A stretch of DNA of 64,000 nt, taken from an uncultured Acidobacteriia bacterium. Its GTDB lineage: Bacteria; Acidobacteriota; Terriglobia; Bryobacterales; Bryobacteraceae. The position numbers and the translations under genes are program-made. Within the stretch, counting starts at the first letter, position 1. Each line of letters begins with the position of its first letter. Shown here one piece after another: positions 1 through 8,227 of this stretch. Location: positions 124,001 through 188,000 of the forward strand of contig CAIKMJ010000041.1 in NCBI GenBank assembly GCA_903828455.1, given 5' to 3'. The notes under the pieces were generated by a model. It was given only the letters and a program-made list of their open reading frames with translations, was not told where the DNA came from and did no database searches.

Positions 1-1
1 T

Positions 2-559
2 GCGGACTTCAAAACACCGGAGTCGATCATGCAGCCGGCGACGCTGGCGCAGTACAACAAGTCGGTGAAGGCAGAGTTCGCTGACTCACCGCTGGCGCAT
101 TGCCAGCCGGCGGGAATGCCGCTGGCCGACGCGATGACGAATCCGTACAAGCTGGTTCAGACGCCGGGTCTGATCATGATGATGTACGAACGGGACACCA
201 CCTTCCGGCAGATTTACACGGACGGGCGGAGCCTGCCGGCCGACCCGCAGCCGACGTGGCTGGGTTACTCGGTGGGCCGGTGGGACGGCGACACGCTGGT
301 GGTCGAGACCAACGGCGTCACCGACCGGGCGTGGCTGGACGCACGCGGGCACACGCATACCGAGGGGCTCCACATCACCGAACGCTTCCACCGCGTGAAC
401 TTCGGAAAGATGGAAGTGGCGATCACGATCGACGACCCGAAGGCTTATACGAAGCCGTTCAGCTACACGCTGGTGCAGAATCTGTTTCCGGACTCGGACG
501 TGCTCGAGTTTTTCTGCAGCGACGACGAAAAGGACGTCAACCACTACCGCGGGAAGTAG
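2..559 (+). CDS. Secreted 'GYSxGxW' family protein, 5' partial
   Basis: The frame is open from base 2, so the start lies outside the window. The in-frame ATG at 29 is not the true start, because the residues before it (ADFKTPESI) match the internal stretch ADFKPEDKI of the complete paralogue at 20222-21070. The visible ~186 residues carry the family core WLGYSVGRWDGDTLVVET, then ITERFHR and IDDPKAYTKPF, and end in an acidic CSDDEKD tail. Three more members lie in this window (12008, 16295, 20222). No catalytic motif or cofactor site is recognisable. Members with intact N-termini have signal peptides, so a periplasmic or outer-surface role is inferred. The molecular function is unknown to me. 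The stop codon lies inside a 16-bp tandem repeat. Confidence 0.85.
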   Translation, partial: ADFKTPESIMQPATLAQYNKSVKAEFADSPLAHCQPAGMPLADAMTNPYKLVQTPGLIMMMYERDTTFRQIYTDGRSLPADPQPTWLGYSVGRWDGDTLVVETNGVTDRAWLDARGHTHTEGLHITERFHRVNFGKMEVAITIDDPKAYTKPFSYTLVQNLFPDSDVLEFFCSDDEKDVNHYRGK

Positions 560-592
560 GTACCGCGGGAAGCAGGTATCGCGGGAAGCAGG
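545..592. repeat. 16-bp tandem repeat, 3 copies, spanning a stop codon
   Basis: Three consecutive copies of a unit close to TACCGCGGGAAGCAGG lie at 545-560, 561-576 and 577-592. The first copy contains the TAG stop of the preceding gene, so the array extends from the coding end into the spacer. The units differ by one base each. Confidence 0.85.
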
Positions 593-601
593 CGGCCGCG
601 G

Positions 602-830
602 GCGTTTGCGCGCGCCGTTCCGCCTGGCCGGCCGCGCGCCGCTAAGTCTGGGCGGACGCGGCGTTTGCGCGCGCCGTTCCGCCTGGCTGGCCGCGCGCCG
701 TTCTGTCTGGGCGGACGCGGTGTTTGCGCGCGCTGTTCCGCCTGGCCGGCCGTGCGCCGCTAAGTCTGGGCGGACGCGGTGTTTGCGCGCTTTGTTCTGT
801 CTGGCTGGCCGCGCAACGGTTACGCCTGAT
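602..830. repeat. 59-bp tandem repeat, about 3.9 copies
   Basis: A 59-bp unit beginning GCGTTTGCGCGCGCCG starts at 602, 661, 720 and 779, and the last copy is degenerate and truncated. It fills the 260-base space between the partial gene ending at 559 and the convergent hydrolase ending at 820. Open frames across it exist only because the unit lacks stops and show no recognisable protein. I see no gene here. Confidence 0.85.
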
Positions 831-1674
831 CGGGACGATGCGCCCGCAGGAACGAACGAATCTGGCGCACGGCGAGCGGAATCCGCTCCTTCGGTTCCTT
901 CCACGGGAAGATGCTGACTTCGGACTTCGGCGCGAGCAGCGCGGATTCCATGGCGACGGCGTAGGGATGCGGCGCAACGTCGTCCGGCAGAACGAGCACC
1001 GGCGTCTGGCAGGAACGCACGAAATCGCGCGTGACGGTGAAGACGAAATCGGCATCGGCGCGGAACATTTTGGTCAGGAATTTATCGACCGTGGCCATGG
1101 TGATTTCGGGGCGGCGCTTGACGAGTTCCGGACCCCAGCCCATCATGCCGCCGTCGTACATGACGGTGGGCATTTCGGGGCGGAAGCCGACGGGCTGCGC
1201 GGGCACGGCGGCGACGACGCGGCCCGGGGCGCGCTTCATGAGATTCCAGATGAAGGGGCCGCCGATGCAGAAGCCGAGCACCATGAACTTATCGATGCCG
1301 AGGTGGTCCATGAGGCCGAGCTGGTCGTCGGCGTAGGCGTCCCACGGGCGGTCGACTTCGAGAGGGCCGGTGGATTCGCCGCCGATGGAGTTGCGGAGGT
1401 CGGCGTAGATGCAGCGGTACTCGCCCTTGAACTCCTCGATGGGATTGAAGGGCATGTTGGGGAGGCCGGACATGCGCGAGTTGAGGCCGCCGCCGGGGAT
1501 GAGCAGGAGGGGGAAGCCGGAGCCGGTCTCCTGATAGGCGATGCGGACGGCGCCCTTTTCGTAAAAGCGCGTGGCACCGCTCTGCGCGGACTGTTGGCCG
1601 AACAGTTGCGGCATGGCGGCGATGGCGGTGGCGGCGGCGCCTGTTGTGAGAACCTTGCGTCTGGTCTTATCCAT
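820..1674 (-). CDS. Exported alpha/beta hydrolase with Cys nucleophile elbow
   Basis: 284 residues. The N-terminus TRRKVLTTG followed by an Ala-rich segment resembles a Tat signal, so export is likely. The body is an alpha/beta hydrolase: an oxyanion-region LIPGGG near residue 60, and a nucleophile elbow GFCIGG with Cys136 where most hydrolases have Ser. The downstream VLPDDVAPHP could supply the acid and His. A Cys nucleophile is known in dienelactone hydrolases, but the overall sequence looks closer to general proline-iminopeptidase or haloperoxidase-like hydrolases, so the substrate is not assigned. The ATG at 1674 is the only plausible start. The gene is convergent with the partial gene at the window start and reads into the 59-bp repeat at its 3' end. 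Confidence 0.85.
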   Translation of the reverse strand: MDKTRRKVLTTGAAATAIAAMPQLFGQQSAQSGATRFYEKGAVRIAYQETGSGFPLLLIPGGGLNSRMSGLPNMPFNPIEEFKGEYRCIYADLRNSIGGESTGPLEVDRPWDAYADDQLGLMDHLGIDKFMVLGFCIGGPFIWNLMKRAPGRVVAAVPAQPVGFRPEMPTVMYDGGMMGWGPELVKRRPEITMATVDKFLTKMFRADADFVFTVTRDFVRSCQTPVLVLPDDVAPHPYAVAMESALLAPKSEVSIFPWKEPKERIPLAVRQIRSFLRAHRPDQA

Positions 1675-1732
1675 AGTGGAGATCTCCCCCCGGTGATTTT
1701 ATCGCGATTGGCCGCGGAGCAAAGTCCTTTCT

Positions 1733-1920
1733 GCTGACGTTCTTGCTGCTGACGTTCTTGCTGCTGACGTGCTTGCTGGTGACGTGCTTGCTGGTGACGT
1801 CCTTTCCGCTGACATTCCTTCCGCTGACGTTCCTACCGTTGACATTCCTGCCGCTGACATTCCTTCCGCTGACATTCCTGCCGCTGACGTTCTTGCTGTT
1901 GACGTCCTTTCCGTTGACGT
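1733..1920. repeat. 15-bp minisatellite, 13 copies
   Basis: The core GCTGACGT/GCTGACAT recurs exactly every 15 bases from 1733 to 1913, with variable TTCTTGCT- or TCCTTCC-type linkers. The array fills most of the 315-base space between the hydrolase start (1674) and the ATPase stop (1990). The frames through it give only a monotonous five-residue repeat of Leu, Thr, Phe and Pro with no ribosome-binding site, so I treat it as non-coding. Confidence 0.95.
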
Positions 1921-1989
1921 TATAGCACCGGCGGCGGGGCCGGGGAAGGTAACTGCAGGAATCGAAAGGCGCAGGGCGCGGAACCGGCG

Positions 1990-3021
1990 TCAGAACGGGA
2001 GGTGAATCTGGCGGGCGAGGACGTCGAGGGCGGCGACGCCATCGACATCGCGCTCCAGTTCCGAGAAGACCTGGATGTCGCGGACCTGCGTGCCGTAGGC
2101 TTCCTTCAGGCTCCAGACGGCGGCGCGGTGGGATTCGCTGACGGCGCTGTACCAGCCGAGGACGTCGCCGGCCATGCCGCCCGGCAGGGGTTCGGGCGCG
2201 GCGTGGAGCCAGGCGCGATTGACGCAGATGGCGCCGATGGGGAAGTTCCGTTCGCCGAGCGCGGAGGTAAAGAACGCCGCGTCGCGCATGGCCTTTTGCG
2301 GCGTGGTGACGACGCGGAATTCGGTGACGGCGGGATCGCGCAGCATGGCGACGGTGCGTTCGGCGCGGCGTGAGTAGCCTTCGGCGATGGGATAGAAGAT
2401 CGAGTAGAAATCGAGGACCTGGCGGACGAGATTGACGCCGAGGATCTCTTCGGCCTTCGCATAAATATCGATAGCGCTGCGCCCGATGGACTGGAGGCCG
2501 AGGGCGGAGACGAGCTTGTAGGTGCGGCCGACGAGTTTGACCTTGCGGGAGGAGGAGAGGTCGGCGAAGAGGGCGGGCTTATCGAGAATTTCGAAGGCGT
2601 GGCGCGAGGGCGCGGTGTCGACGATGATGCGGTCGAAGCCGCGGAGGCGGAGCTGATCGATGCGCTCGACGGCCATGAGTTCCTGCATGCCGACGAGGGA
2701 GCTGGCGATGGTGGCGTAGATGGGGTGATCGAGGATGCGCTGCGCCATGCCGGCCCTGGCATAGAGGCGGACGGCTTCATCGAGCGTGGCGCGGACATCG
2801 AGGAGCGCGGCCCAGAGTTCGCCGGCGTCTTCGGAATCGGGCAGGGGGACCTGCTGTTCGGTGATGCCGTCGGCGAGGCCGAGCGCGGTGCGGAGACGCA
2901 GCGAAGGGTCGGTGGTGATGACCATGCTGCGGACGCCGGTGCGGGCGAGGGCGAGGGCGCTGGCGGCCGCGACGGAAGTCTTGCCGACGCCGCCGGTGCC
3001 GAGATAGACGATGATCTTCAT
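1990..3021 (-). CDS. ArsA/Get3-like ATPase, second of a split pair
   Basis: 343 residues from the ATG at 3021, which is preceded by AGGAGA at proper spacing. The open frame runs further upstream without family similarity. The P-loop is GTGGVGKTS. Get3/ArsA proteins have KGGVGKT, so the signature lysine before GGVGKT is replaced by Thr here. Switch I reads TTDPSLRLRTAL, and DTAPSRHAFEILDKP matches the DTAPTGHTLR region of ArsA. It lies downstream of, and is probably co-transcribed with, the ArsA-like gene at 3062-3988. Paired bacterial ArsA homologues, as in Mycobacterium Rv3679-Rv3680, form heteromeric ATPases. I infer the same two-subunit arrangement. No arsenical efflux pump or ars regulator is nearby, so arsenite transport is not implied. 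Confidence 0.88.
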   Translation of the reverse strand: MKIIVYLGTGGVGKTSVAAASALALARTGVRSMVITTDPSLRLRTALGLADGITEQQVPLPDSEDAGELWAALLDVRATLDEAVRLYARAGMAQRILDHPIYATIASSLVGMQELMAVERIDQLRLRGFDRIIVDTAPSRHAFEILDKPALFADLSSSRKVKLVGRTYKLVSALGLQSIGRSAIDIYAKAEEILGVNLVRQVLDFYSIFYPIAEGYSRRAERTVAMLRDPAVTEFRVVTTPQKAMRDAAFFTSALGERNFPIGAICVNRAWLHAAPEPLPGGMAGDVLGWYSAVSESHRAAVWSLKEAYGTQVRDIQVFSELERDVDGVAALDVLARQIHLPF

Positions 3022-3061
3022 GCGCGGCTTCTCCTGCTTCCATGGAGTCTTGCACGGAGTG

Positions 3062-3988
3062 TCATAGGGCAGCGGGGATGTTGAGCCATTCGCCGATCTG
3101 GTCGAGCAGGTCGAGATCGCCATCCCAGTGGCGGATGCGGGGGACGGAGACCTGCGGGGCGGCGATGCGGTGGCGGATATCGGCGCAGAGTTCGCGTTCG
3201 GCGAGGCCGCGGTTGACGGCGAAGCGGAGGGCGGGCGCGGAGGAGTCGTCGATGTGCAGGGTGGCGAGGTCGGCGTCGGAGGCGGTGACGACGGGGGAGA
3301 CGGAGTTGAGGATGAGGGCGTCGCAGCCGAGCTGGAATTCGCGGGAGAGGGCGTCGGCCATTTCGAAGGTTTCGGTGAGCGCCATTTCCTCTAGGGGGCT
3401 GACGGGGAGGATGGACATATTGGCGGCCGAGGAGAAGAAGCGGTCGAGGTTGGCGCCGGCGGCGGCGAGGGGGCCGGTGAGGTAGGTCTCAAAGGCGCGG
3501 GCGGCGCGGAGCGTGGCGAGGAAGTGGCCGCTGGCGGGGGCGTCCCAGATGAGGATGTCGTAGTCCGGGGTGGAGGCGCCGGAGATGGCGCGCTTGCGCT
3601 CGGCGAGTTGCTGCAGGCGGGCGAGGAAGTAGAACTCCTTGAGGCCGGGTGAGATTTCGACGAGGTTCTGAAAGATGGAGCTGTTGAGGATGGTGGAGGC
3701 GACCAGAGGGACAGGGACGGCGCGTTCGACGACTTCGACGAGGAGTTCGCGGGGGTCGAGGTGGACGACGAAGAGGTTGCGCGAGGCTTCGGGGAAGCGG
3801 CGGCTGAGGCCATCGAGCGAGACGGCGATGCCGAGTTCGGGAAGCGGGTGGGAGCTGACGATGACGACGCGGCGGCCCTGGCTGGCGTGGCGGAGTCCGA
3901 GGGCGAGGCTGAGGGTGGTTTTACCGACGCCGCCCTTGCCGCAGAGGACCAGGATTCGAGCCTGAGGTTGGGGAGCCTGATGGTCCAT
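3062..3988 (-). CDS. ArsA/Get3-like ATPase, first of a split pair
   Basis: 308 residues from the ATG at 3988. An in-frame ATG at 4021 would add 11 residues, and neither start has a clear ribosome-binding site. The N-terminus has a complete deviant Walker A, GKGGVGKTT, with the signature lysine. Switch I is SSHPLPELGIAVSL, so the usual STDPAH is changed and the catalytic Asp is replaced by His. WDAPASGHFLATLRA matches the DTAPTGHTLRLL region. Its partner at 1990-3021 has the reverse pattern (normal TDP, altered P-loop lysine), which suggests that the two chains share composite active sites. This is a sequence-based inference. Confidence 0.87.
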   Translation of the reverse strand: MDHQAPQPQARILVLCGKGGVGKTTLSLALGLRHASQGRRVVIVSSHPLPELGIAVSLDGLSRRFPEASRNLFVVHLDPRELLVEVVERAVPVPLVASTILNSSIFQNLVEISPGLKEFYFLARLQQLAERKRAISGASTPDYDILIWDAPASGHFLATLRAARAFETYLTGPLAAAGANLDRFFSSAANMSILPVSPLEEMALTETFEMADALSREFQLGCDALILNSVSPVVTASDADLATLHIDDSSAPALRFAVNRGLAERELCADIRHRIAAPQVSVPRIRHWDGDLDLLDQIGEWLNIPAAL

Positions 3989-4086
3989 TGGCGGCGGTGT
4001 GGGTCCAATTGAGTTTAGCATCGGACGGGGAGATGCCGGGGCACACGTCCGCTGTAAAGAGGTACGAATTTGCGGGGCGGGCTGTA

Positions 4087-4899
4087 TCAGGCGGCCGCTC
4101 CGAGGACGGGCGGGGCGGTTTTTCCGCAGCAGCGCTTGAATTTTTCACGGGAGCCGCAGGGGCAGGGGGCGTTGCGCGGGGTTTGCGGGGGTGTTTGCGG
4201 GCAGCCTGGCGTTAGCGTTGAGCGATTTTGCACGTTCGAAGCCAATTTTGCCGGGGCAGGCGGGGCGGGAACGGGCTGGGCGAGGACGGGCTGGGCGGGG
4301 ACGGGCTGGGCGGAGACGGGCTGGTGGGCGCTGGCGGCGTCCGGCGCGTCGGACGGGCGGAGGTCGAGGATGTCGTTGACGTGGTCGTCGACGTAGCCGT
4401 GGCGGTGGTAGTCGCGCCAGGCCTTGTAGGCGCGTTCGTACTGACGTTCGAATTTGGTTTCGTAGCGCAGCCAGGTGCTGTAGGAGGTACCGGTTTCAGC
4501 GAGGGTTTCGACGGCGAGCGACTGGAGGGTGACGGGTTCGGCGCCGGGGTGATCGGGCGCGAGGGCGGCGATGCGACGGGTGATGGCGTCTTCGATGTAG
4601 TGGCGGACGCGGCGGAGGCGCCATTCGGCGTCGGCCATTTCGCGAATGAAGCGGAGTTCGGAGATTTCGGCGGGGAGGCCGGGCGCGAGGAAGTGAGTGG
4701 TGAGTTCGGCGAGGAGGGCGTCGTAGTCGGCGGGGTCGTCGCCGGGAAGGAGGACGGATTGGGAGCGGAAGCCGTGGCGGAGGTTGTTGCGGGAGGAGAT
4801 GGCTTTGGTGGCGGCGGTGAGGGGGCCGGTGGAGAGCTGAGCGTTCGCCTGATTGGCGGCGATTTGAGCGGGGGAAGCGCAAGGCGCGGAAGAGTACAT
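4087..4899 (-). CDS. SEC-C motif protein of acidobacterial type
   Basis: 270 residues from the ATG at 4899, preceded by GAAAGGAT. The N-terminal block AANQANAQLSTGP followed by SSRNNLRHG is one I associate with acidobacterial proteins of unknown function. A helical charged middle region follows. Residues ~200-230 are a Gln-Pro-Val repeat produced by a 15-bp tandem repeat. The C-terminus has a SEC-C zinc motif, APCPCGSREKFKRCCG, as found at the end of SecA and in many accessory proteins, where it binds zinc. No enzyme domain is visible. It stands alone, divergent from the CPBP gene. Confidence 0.8.
   Translation of the reverse strand: MYSSAPCASPAQIAANQANAQLSTGPLTAATKAISSRNNLRHGFRSQSVLLPGDDPADYDALLAELTTHFLAPGLPAEISELRFIREMADAEWRLRRVRHYIEDAITRRIAALAPDHPGAEPVTLQSLAVETLAETGTSYSTWLRYETKFERQYERAYKAWRDYHRHGYVDDHVNDILDLRPSDAPDAASAHQPVSAQPVPAQPVLAQPVPAPPAPAKLASNVQNRSTLTPGCPQTPPQTPRNAPCPCGSREKFKRCCGKTAPPVLGAAA
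4269..4328. repeat. 15-bp tandem repeat, 4 copies, inside the SEC-C gene
   Basis: Units close to GGACGGGCTGGGCGG at 4269, 4284, 4299 and 4314. In the minus-strand gene they encode a Gln-Pro-Val-Xaa-Ala repeat, so expansion or contraction keeps the frame. Confidence 0.9.
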
Positions 4900-5018
4900 G
4901 GGCGATCCTTTCGGCGAGGAGTGTAGCAGGGGCGGGCGGAAAAGCGGTGCGGGAGGGCGGCGGGCGGGGATGGTTAAAAGATTTGGAATGAGATCGATAA
5001 AGAAAATTTTCGGGTGTT

Positions 5019-5687
5019 GTGACCGATTCCGGTGTACCGGAATCGTCATTTGATCGTAATCTGGATGTCATGGAGTGGGCGGGGCGGAGAGCGGCGTGGG
5101 CGAGGCTGGGGGCGACGATCCTCGGCATCTATGTGTGCCCGGTGGCGCTGGTGGCGACGGGTGTGATTCCGTTTGCGTGGCGGTTTGCGGTGCTGGTGGG
5201 GATGACGGTGGTGGCGGCGGGAATCGCGGCGGCGTCGAAGCGGCACACTTTGCGGGGGTTGGGAATGGGGATGCCGGGCGCGGGACAGGCGCTGCGGTGG
5301 GCGATTGTGCCGTCGGGACTGGTGCTGGCGGCGATCGGACTGGGGTGGTTGCCGGTGCATCATGCGGCGGCGGGCGGGGCATCGGGAGGGATGGCGTTCT
5401 ACGTATTCTTCGTGTGCGTGTCGGCGCCGGCGCAGGAGTTTTTGTACCGCAGTTTTCTGTTCGCTGAGCTGGGAGAGATTCGGATTCCGCCGACGGGGAT
5501 GGTGCTGGTATCGGCGGCGCTGTTCGGGTTCATGCACATCATCTACCGGGATCTGAATACGGTTCTGGTGACGCTGGCGGCGGGGCTGATGTGGGCGGTG
5601 GTGTTTCAGATGACGCGGCGGGTATCGATTACGGCGCTGTCGCACGCGGTGCTGGGCGTGGCCGCGATTGTGGCGGGCGTGGTTTAG
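5019..5687 (+). CDS. CPBP (CAAX-like) intramembrane protease homologue
   Basis: Up to 222 residues with a GTG start at 5019. An ATG at 5070 gives 205 residues and may be the real start, since neither has a strong ribosome-binding site. Several hydrophobic segments are evident. Motif 1 of the CPBP family, normally EExxxR, reads QEFLYR. The second motif is FGFMH, and a C-terminal SHAVLG supplies another conserved His. The first Glu of motif 1, the catalytic base in Rce1-type enzymes, is Gln here, so proteolysis may be altered. The substrate is unknown. A 15-bp duplication at 5675-5704 spans the stop codon. Confidence 0.82.
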   Translation: MTDSGVPESSFDRNLDVMEWAGRRAAWARLGATILGIYVCPVALVATGVIPFAWRFAVLVGMTVVAAGIAAASKRHTLRGLGMGMPGAGQALRWAIVPSGLVLAAIGLGWLPVHHAAAGGASGGMAFYVFFVCVSAPAQEFLYRSFLFAELGEIRIPPTGMVLVSAALFGFMHIIYRDLNTVLVTLAAGLMWAVVFQMTRRVSITALSHAVLGVAAIVAGVV

Positions 5688-5704
5688 GTGGGCGTGGTTT
5701 AGGT
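5675..5704. repeat. 15-bp duplication over a stop codon
   Basis: GGGCGTGGTTTAGGT occurs at 5675-5689 and again at 5690-5704. The TAG stop of the CPBP gene is inside the first copy and a second TAG is in the next. Confidence 0.9.
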
Positions 5705-5750
5705 GGGCGTTTAGGCGGGGGCGGCCGGGGCGGGACATTCCGGACAGAAA

Positions 5751-5787
5751 AATGCCGGCGCGAGGAGTTTGCCTCGACGCCGGCATT
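5751..5787. terminator. Bidirectional intrinsic terminator hairpin
   Basis: AATGCCGGCG (5751-5760) pairs with CGCCGGCATT (5778-5787), continued inward by CGAGG/CCTCG around a six-base loop. An A-run precedes it and a T-rich tail follows. It sits between two convergent genes (CPBP ending 5687, secreted protein ending 5817), as expected for a terminator serving both strands. Confidence 0.85.
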
Positions 5788-5816
5788 CTTGTTTGCGGTT
5801 GCCCGCGGAGCGGCGT

Positions 5817-6617
5817 TTACTGAACGCTGATGAGGGTTCCGGTAGCGACGGCTCCGGCGGGGCTGCTCTGAATCACGTTGGCGCCGGACATGGTGTCGGC
5901 GAGCATGCCGAACCAGGTGGAGGCGGTGCTGCCGACTGTGAACGCGGTGGTGAAGCTGCAGTTGGCGTTGACGCTATAGGTGCCCGCCAGGGTTTCCGGC
6001 TGGATGAGGCCGGCGTAGCTGGTCTGGACGGAGCCGGTGAAGTTGCCGTTGCCATCGAAGGTCAGCTTGCCGACCCGGGCGAAGAAGCCGGGGGGAACCA
6101 GGAAGCCGCTGATGATCGTACCGTTCATGCTGAGCCCGTAGGCGCCGGTGAGGTTGGCGTTGGAGCAGGTGGTTTTGCGCTGCTTGTTGAGGTAGATGCG
6201 AACGTCGGTACCGGCGGGACTCAGGAGGATGAGATTCATGTTCATGGCGTTATTGGAGAGCACGCCGCTGAAGGTGAAGGGCACGGGCTGGGGAGCGCCG
6301 GGGAAGGGGACCTGGAGGATCACGGAAGCGGTGCAGTCGGAGGAGATGGTGTAGGTTCCGTTGTACTGCTCCTGGAGGATGGTGCCGTTGAGGCTGAGGG
6401 TGGTGGTGATGGAGCTGCCTCCGTTGCCGTCCAGCTGGACGCGGCCAACGCGAGCGGTGGGGCCGGGGGGGATGCCGGGAGGCGGGGTGATGAAGCTGCC
6501 GATGACCTGGGCGCTGTAGAGGCCCTGGAAAGAGGCATTGGTGCATTGCGCCCATGCGGCGGGCGCTGCGAGCGATAACATGGCCAAAACGGCAAGCGGA
6601 GCGGTTCGGCGTTTCAT
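5817..6617 (-). CDS. Secreted two-repeat protein (paralogue of 59063-59869)
   Basis: 266 residues from the ATG at 6617, preceded by AAAGGAG. The N-terminus is a classical signal peptide ending at AWA-Q. The mature protein holds two ~120-residue repeats, each starting with a Cys-containing CTNASFQGLY- or CSNANLTGAY-like segment, continuing with VGxxxxDGNG and closing with GTYxxxxxC. The paired Cys in each repeat may form disulfides in the periplasm or outside the cell. The same architecture is found at 59063-59869. I do not recognise a named family or function. Confidence 0.75.
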   Translation of the reverse strand: MKRRTAPLAVLAMLSLAAPAAWAQCTNASFQGLYSAQVIGSFITPPPGIPPGPTARVGRVQLDGNGGSSITTTLSLNGTILQEQYNGTYTISSDCTASVILQVPFPGAPQPVPFTFSGVLSNNAMNMNLILLSPAGTDVRIYLNKQRKTTCSNANLTGAYGLSMNGTIISGFLVPPGFFARVGKLTFDGNGNFTGSVQTSYAGLIQPETLAGTYSVNANCSFTTAFTVGSTASTWFGMLADTMSGANVIQSSPAGAVATGTLISVQ

Positions 6618-6860
6618 GGTGGGTTGTAACTCCTTTTCGTGAACAGGTGGACCGCAAAGTAAGGCGGTCGCTGATAAAAGCATACGCCTTGCCACGGCAA
6701 CGCGCTGAATTTAAAGGGCCGCGGGGCCGGGCAGAGCAGCGTCCGCGGAAGCCGATGCGCAGGGCAGCGCAAAGGGTGCGCCATATCGCGGGAACGGGCG
6801 GCGAGGGGCGGAGACACCACGGGATTCACGTGGCGCGGTGCGGGTTGGGCGAAGGGCGGA

Positions 6861-8168
6861 TCAGCCGATCAGTTCGGTGATCTTATCGGCGTCGTTGGGT
6901 ACGACGATCGGGGCATTGCCGAAGGTCGGGTGGATGGGGGATTTATCGGGCGCCCGCAGTTTGCCGGTGTGGTAGTTGATGATGTAGTCCGGGTCCTTGA
7001 GGACGTTGCCGGTGAGGACGGCGACGACGTCGGCGGCGCGGTCGATGATGCCGGCGGCGGTGAGTTTGCGGATGCCGGCGAGCGTGGCGGCGGAGGCCGG
7101 TTCGCAACCGATGCCGGCAGCGCCGATGGTGGCCTTGGCGTCGGCGATTTCCTGTTCGGTGACGCGTTCGACGACGCCGCCCGAGGATTCGATTTCGAGC
7201 TGGGCTTTGGGCCAGCTGACGGGGTCGCCGATTTTGATGGCGGTGGCGAGGGTTTCGGGATGTTCCTGGGCTTTGAAGGGCGGCTTCGCGCCGTCGCGCA
7301 TGTACTCGTAGAACGGCGAGGAGCCGGCGGCCTGGATGACGGCGAGGCGGGGGAGCTTATCGATGAAGCCGAGGTCGCGCATTTCGCGGAGGCCTTTGCC
7401 GAAGGCGGAGACGTTGCCGAGGTTGCCGCCGGGGAGGACGACCCAGTCGGGGACGCGCCAGTCGCGCTGATCCATCATTTCGATGACGATGGATTTCTGG
7501 CCTTCGATGCGGAAGGGGTTGATGGAGTTGAGGAGATAGATGCCGAGGCGTTCGGCGAGGACGCGGACGAGGGCGAGGATCTGATCGAAATTGGCTTCGA
7601 CCTGGAAGGTTTTGGCGCCGTATTCGAGGGCCTGGGAGAGCTTGCCGTAGGCGATGTTGCCGTGGGGGATGAAGATGAGCGGGTCGAGTCCGCCGGCGCT
7701 GGCGTAGGCGGCCATGGAGGCGCTGGTGTTGCCGGTGGAGACGCAGGCGACGCGCTTCATGCCAAGGCGGCGGGCCTGGGCGGCGCCGGCGGTCATGCCG
7801 TTGTCCTTGAAGGAGCCGGTGGGGTTGAAGCCCTGGTGCTTGAAGGTGATGGAGTCGAGGCCGCCGTAGTGCGCGGCGCGCGGGGCGGGGAGGAGCGGGG
7901 TGTTGCCTTCGCGGAGGGTGACGATGTGGGCTTCGTCGGCGATGAAGGGGAAGAGTTCGCGGTAGCGCCAGACGCCGGAGTTGGAGAGCGGGTCGTTGGA
8001 CATGCGGCGTTCGCGCCAGGTGCGCTTGAGGGCGGGGGCGCTGAGGGAGGAGAAGTCGTATTGGGCTTCGAGGAGGCCGCCGCATTTGGGGCAGTTATAG
8101 AGGACGTCGGTGATGTCGAAATGCGCACGGCACGACGGGGTGAAGCACTGCAGATGGGGCTGTTGCAT
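6861..8168 (-). CDS. thrC: Threonine synthase
   Basis: 435 residues, pyridoxal-phosphate fold type II. It converts O-phosphohomoserine to threonine in the cytoplasm. The N-terminus has a CxxxxC...CPKCG zinc-ribbon-like segment seen in many bacterial threonine synthases. The PLP lysine lies in NPTGSFKDNGM and the phosphate/substrate loop in STGNTSASMAAYA. Length fits the long bacterial class. No other threonine-pathway gene is adjacent, so it appears monocistronic. Confidence 0.95.
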   Translation of the reverse strand: MQQPHLQCFTPSCRAHFDITDVLYNCPKCGGLLEAQYDFSSLSAPALKRTWRERRMSNDPLSNSGVWRYRELFPFIADEAHIVTLREGNTPLLPAPRAAHYGGLDSITFKHQGFNPTGSFKDNGMTAGAAQARRLGMKRVACVSTGNTSASMAAYASAGGLDPLIFIPHGNIAYGKLSQALEYGAKTFQVEANFDQILALVRVLAERLGIYLLNSINPFRIEGQKSIVIEMMDQRDWRVPDWVVLPGGNLGNVSAFGKGLREMRDLGFIDKLPRLAVIQAAGSSPFYEYMRDGAKPPFKAQEHPETLATAIKIGDPVSWPKAQLEIESSGGVVERVTEQEIADAKATIGAAGIGCEPASAATLAGIRKLTAAGIIDRAADVVAVLTGNVLKDPDYIINYHTGKLRAPDKSPIHPTFGNAPIVVPNDADKITELIG

Positions 8169-8227
8169 GGAAATTTAATTTTAGCGTTGCCGGAGCGGCG
8201 GGGGCGCGCGGGAGGGCAGAGGCAGAA

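Noticed and set aside
1743-1925. Small Leu/Thr/Phe repeat protein across the 15-bp array
   Set aside because: Only the repeat read in frame. No ribosome-binding site and no stop-to-start context.
1990-3988. Arsenite efflux ATPase
   Set aside because: No arsB, arsR, arsD or metal-binding Cys typical of ArsA are seen. The Get3-like paired family is a better fit.
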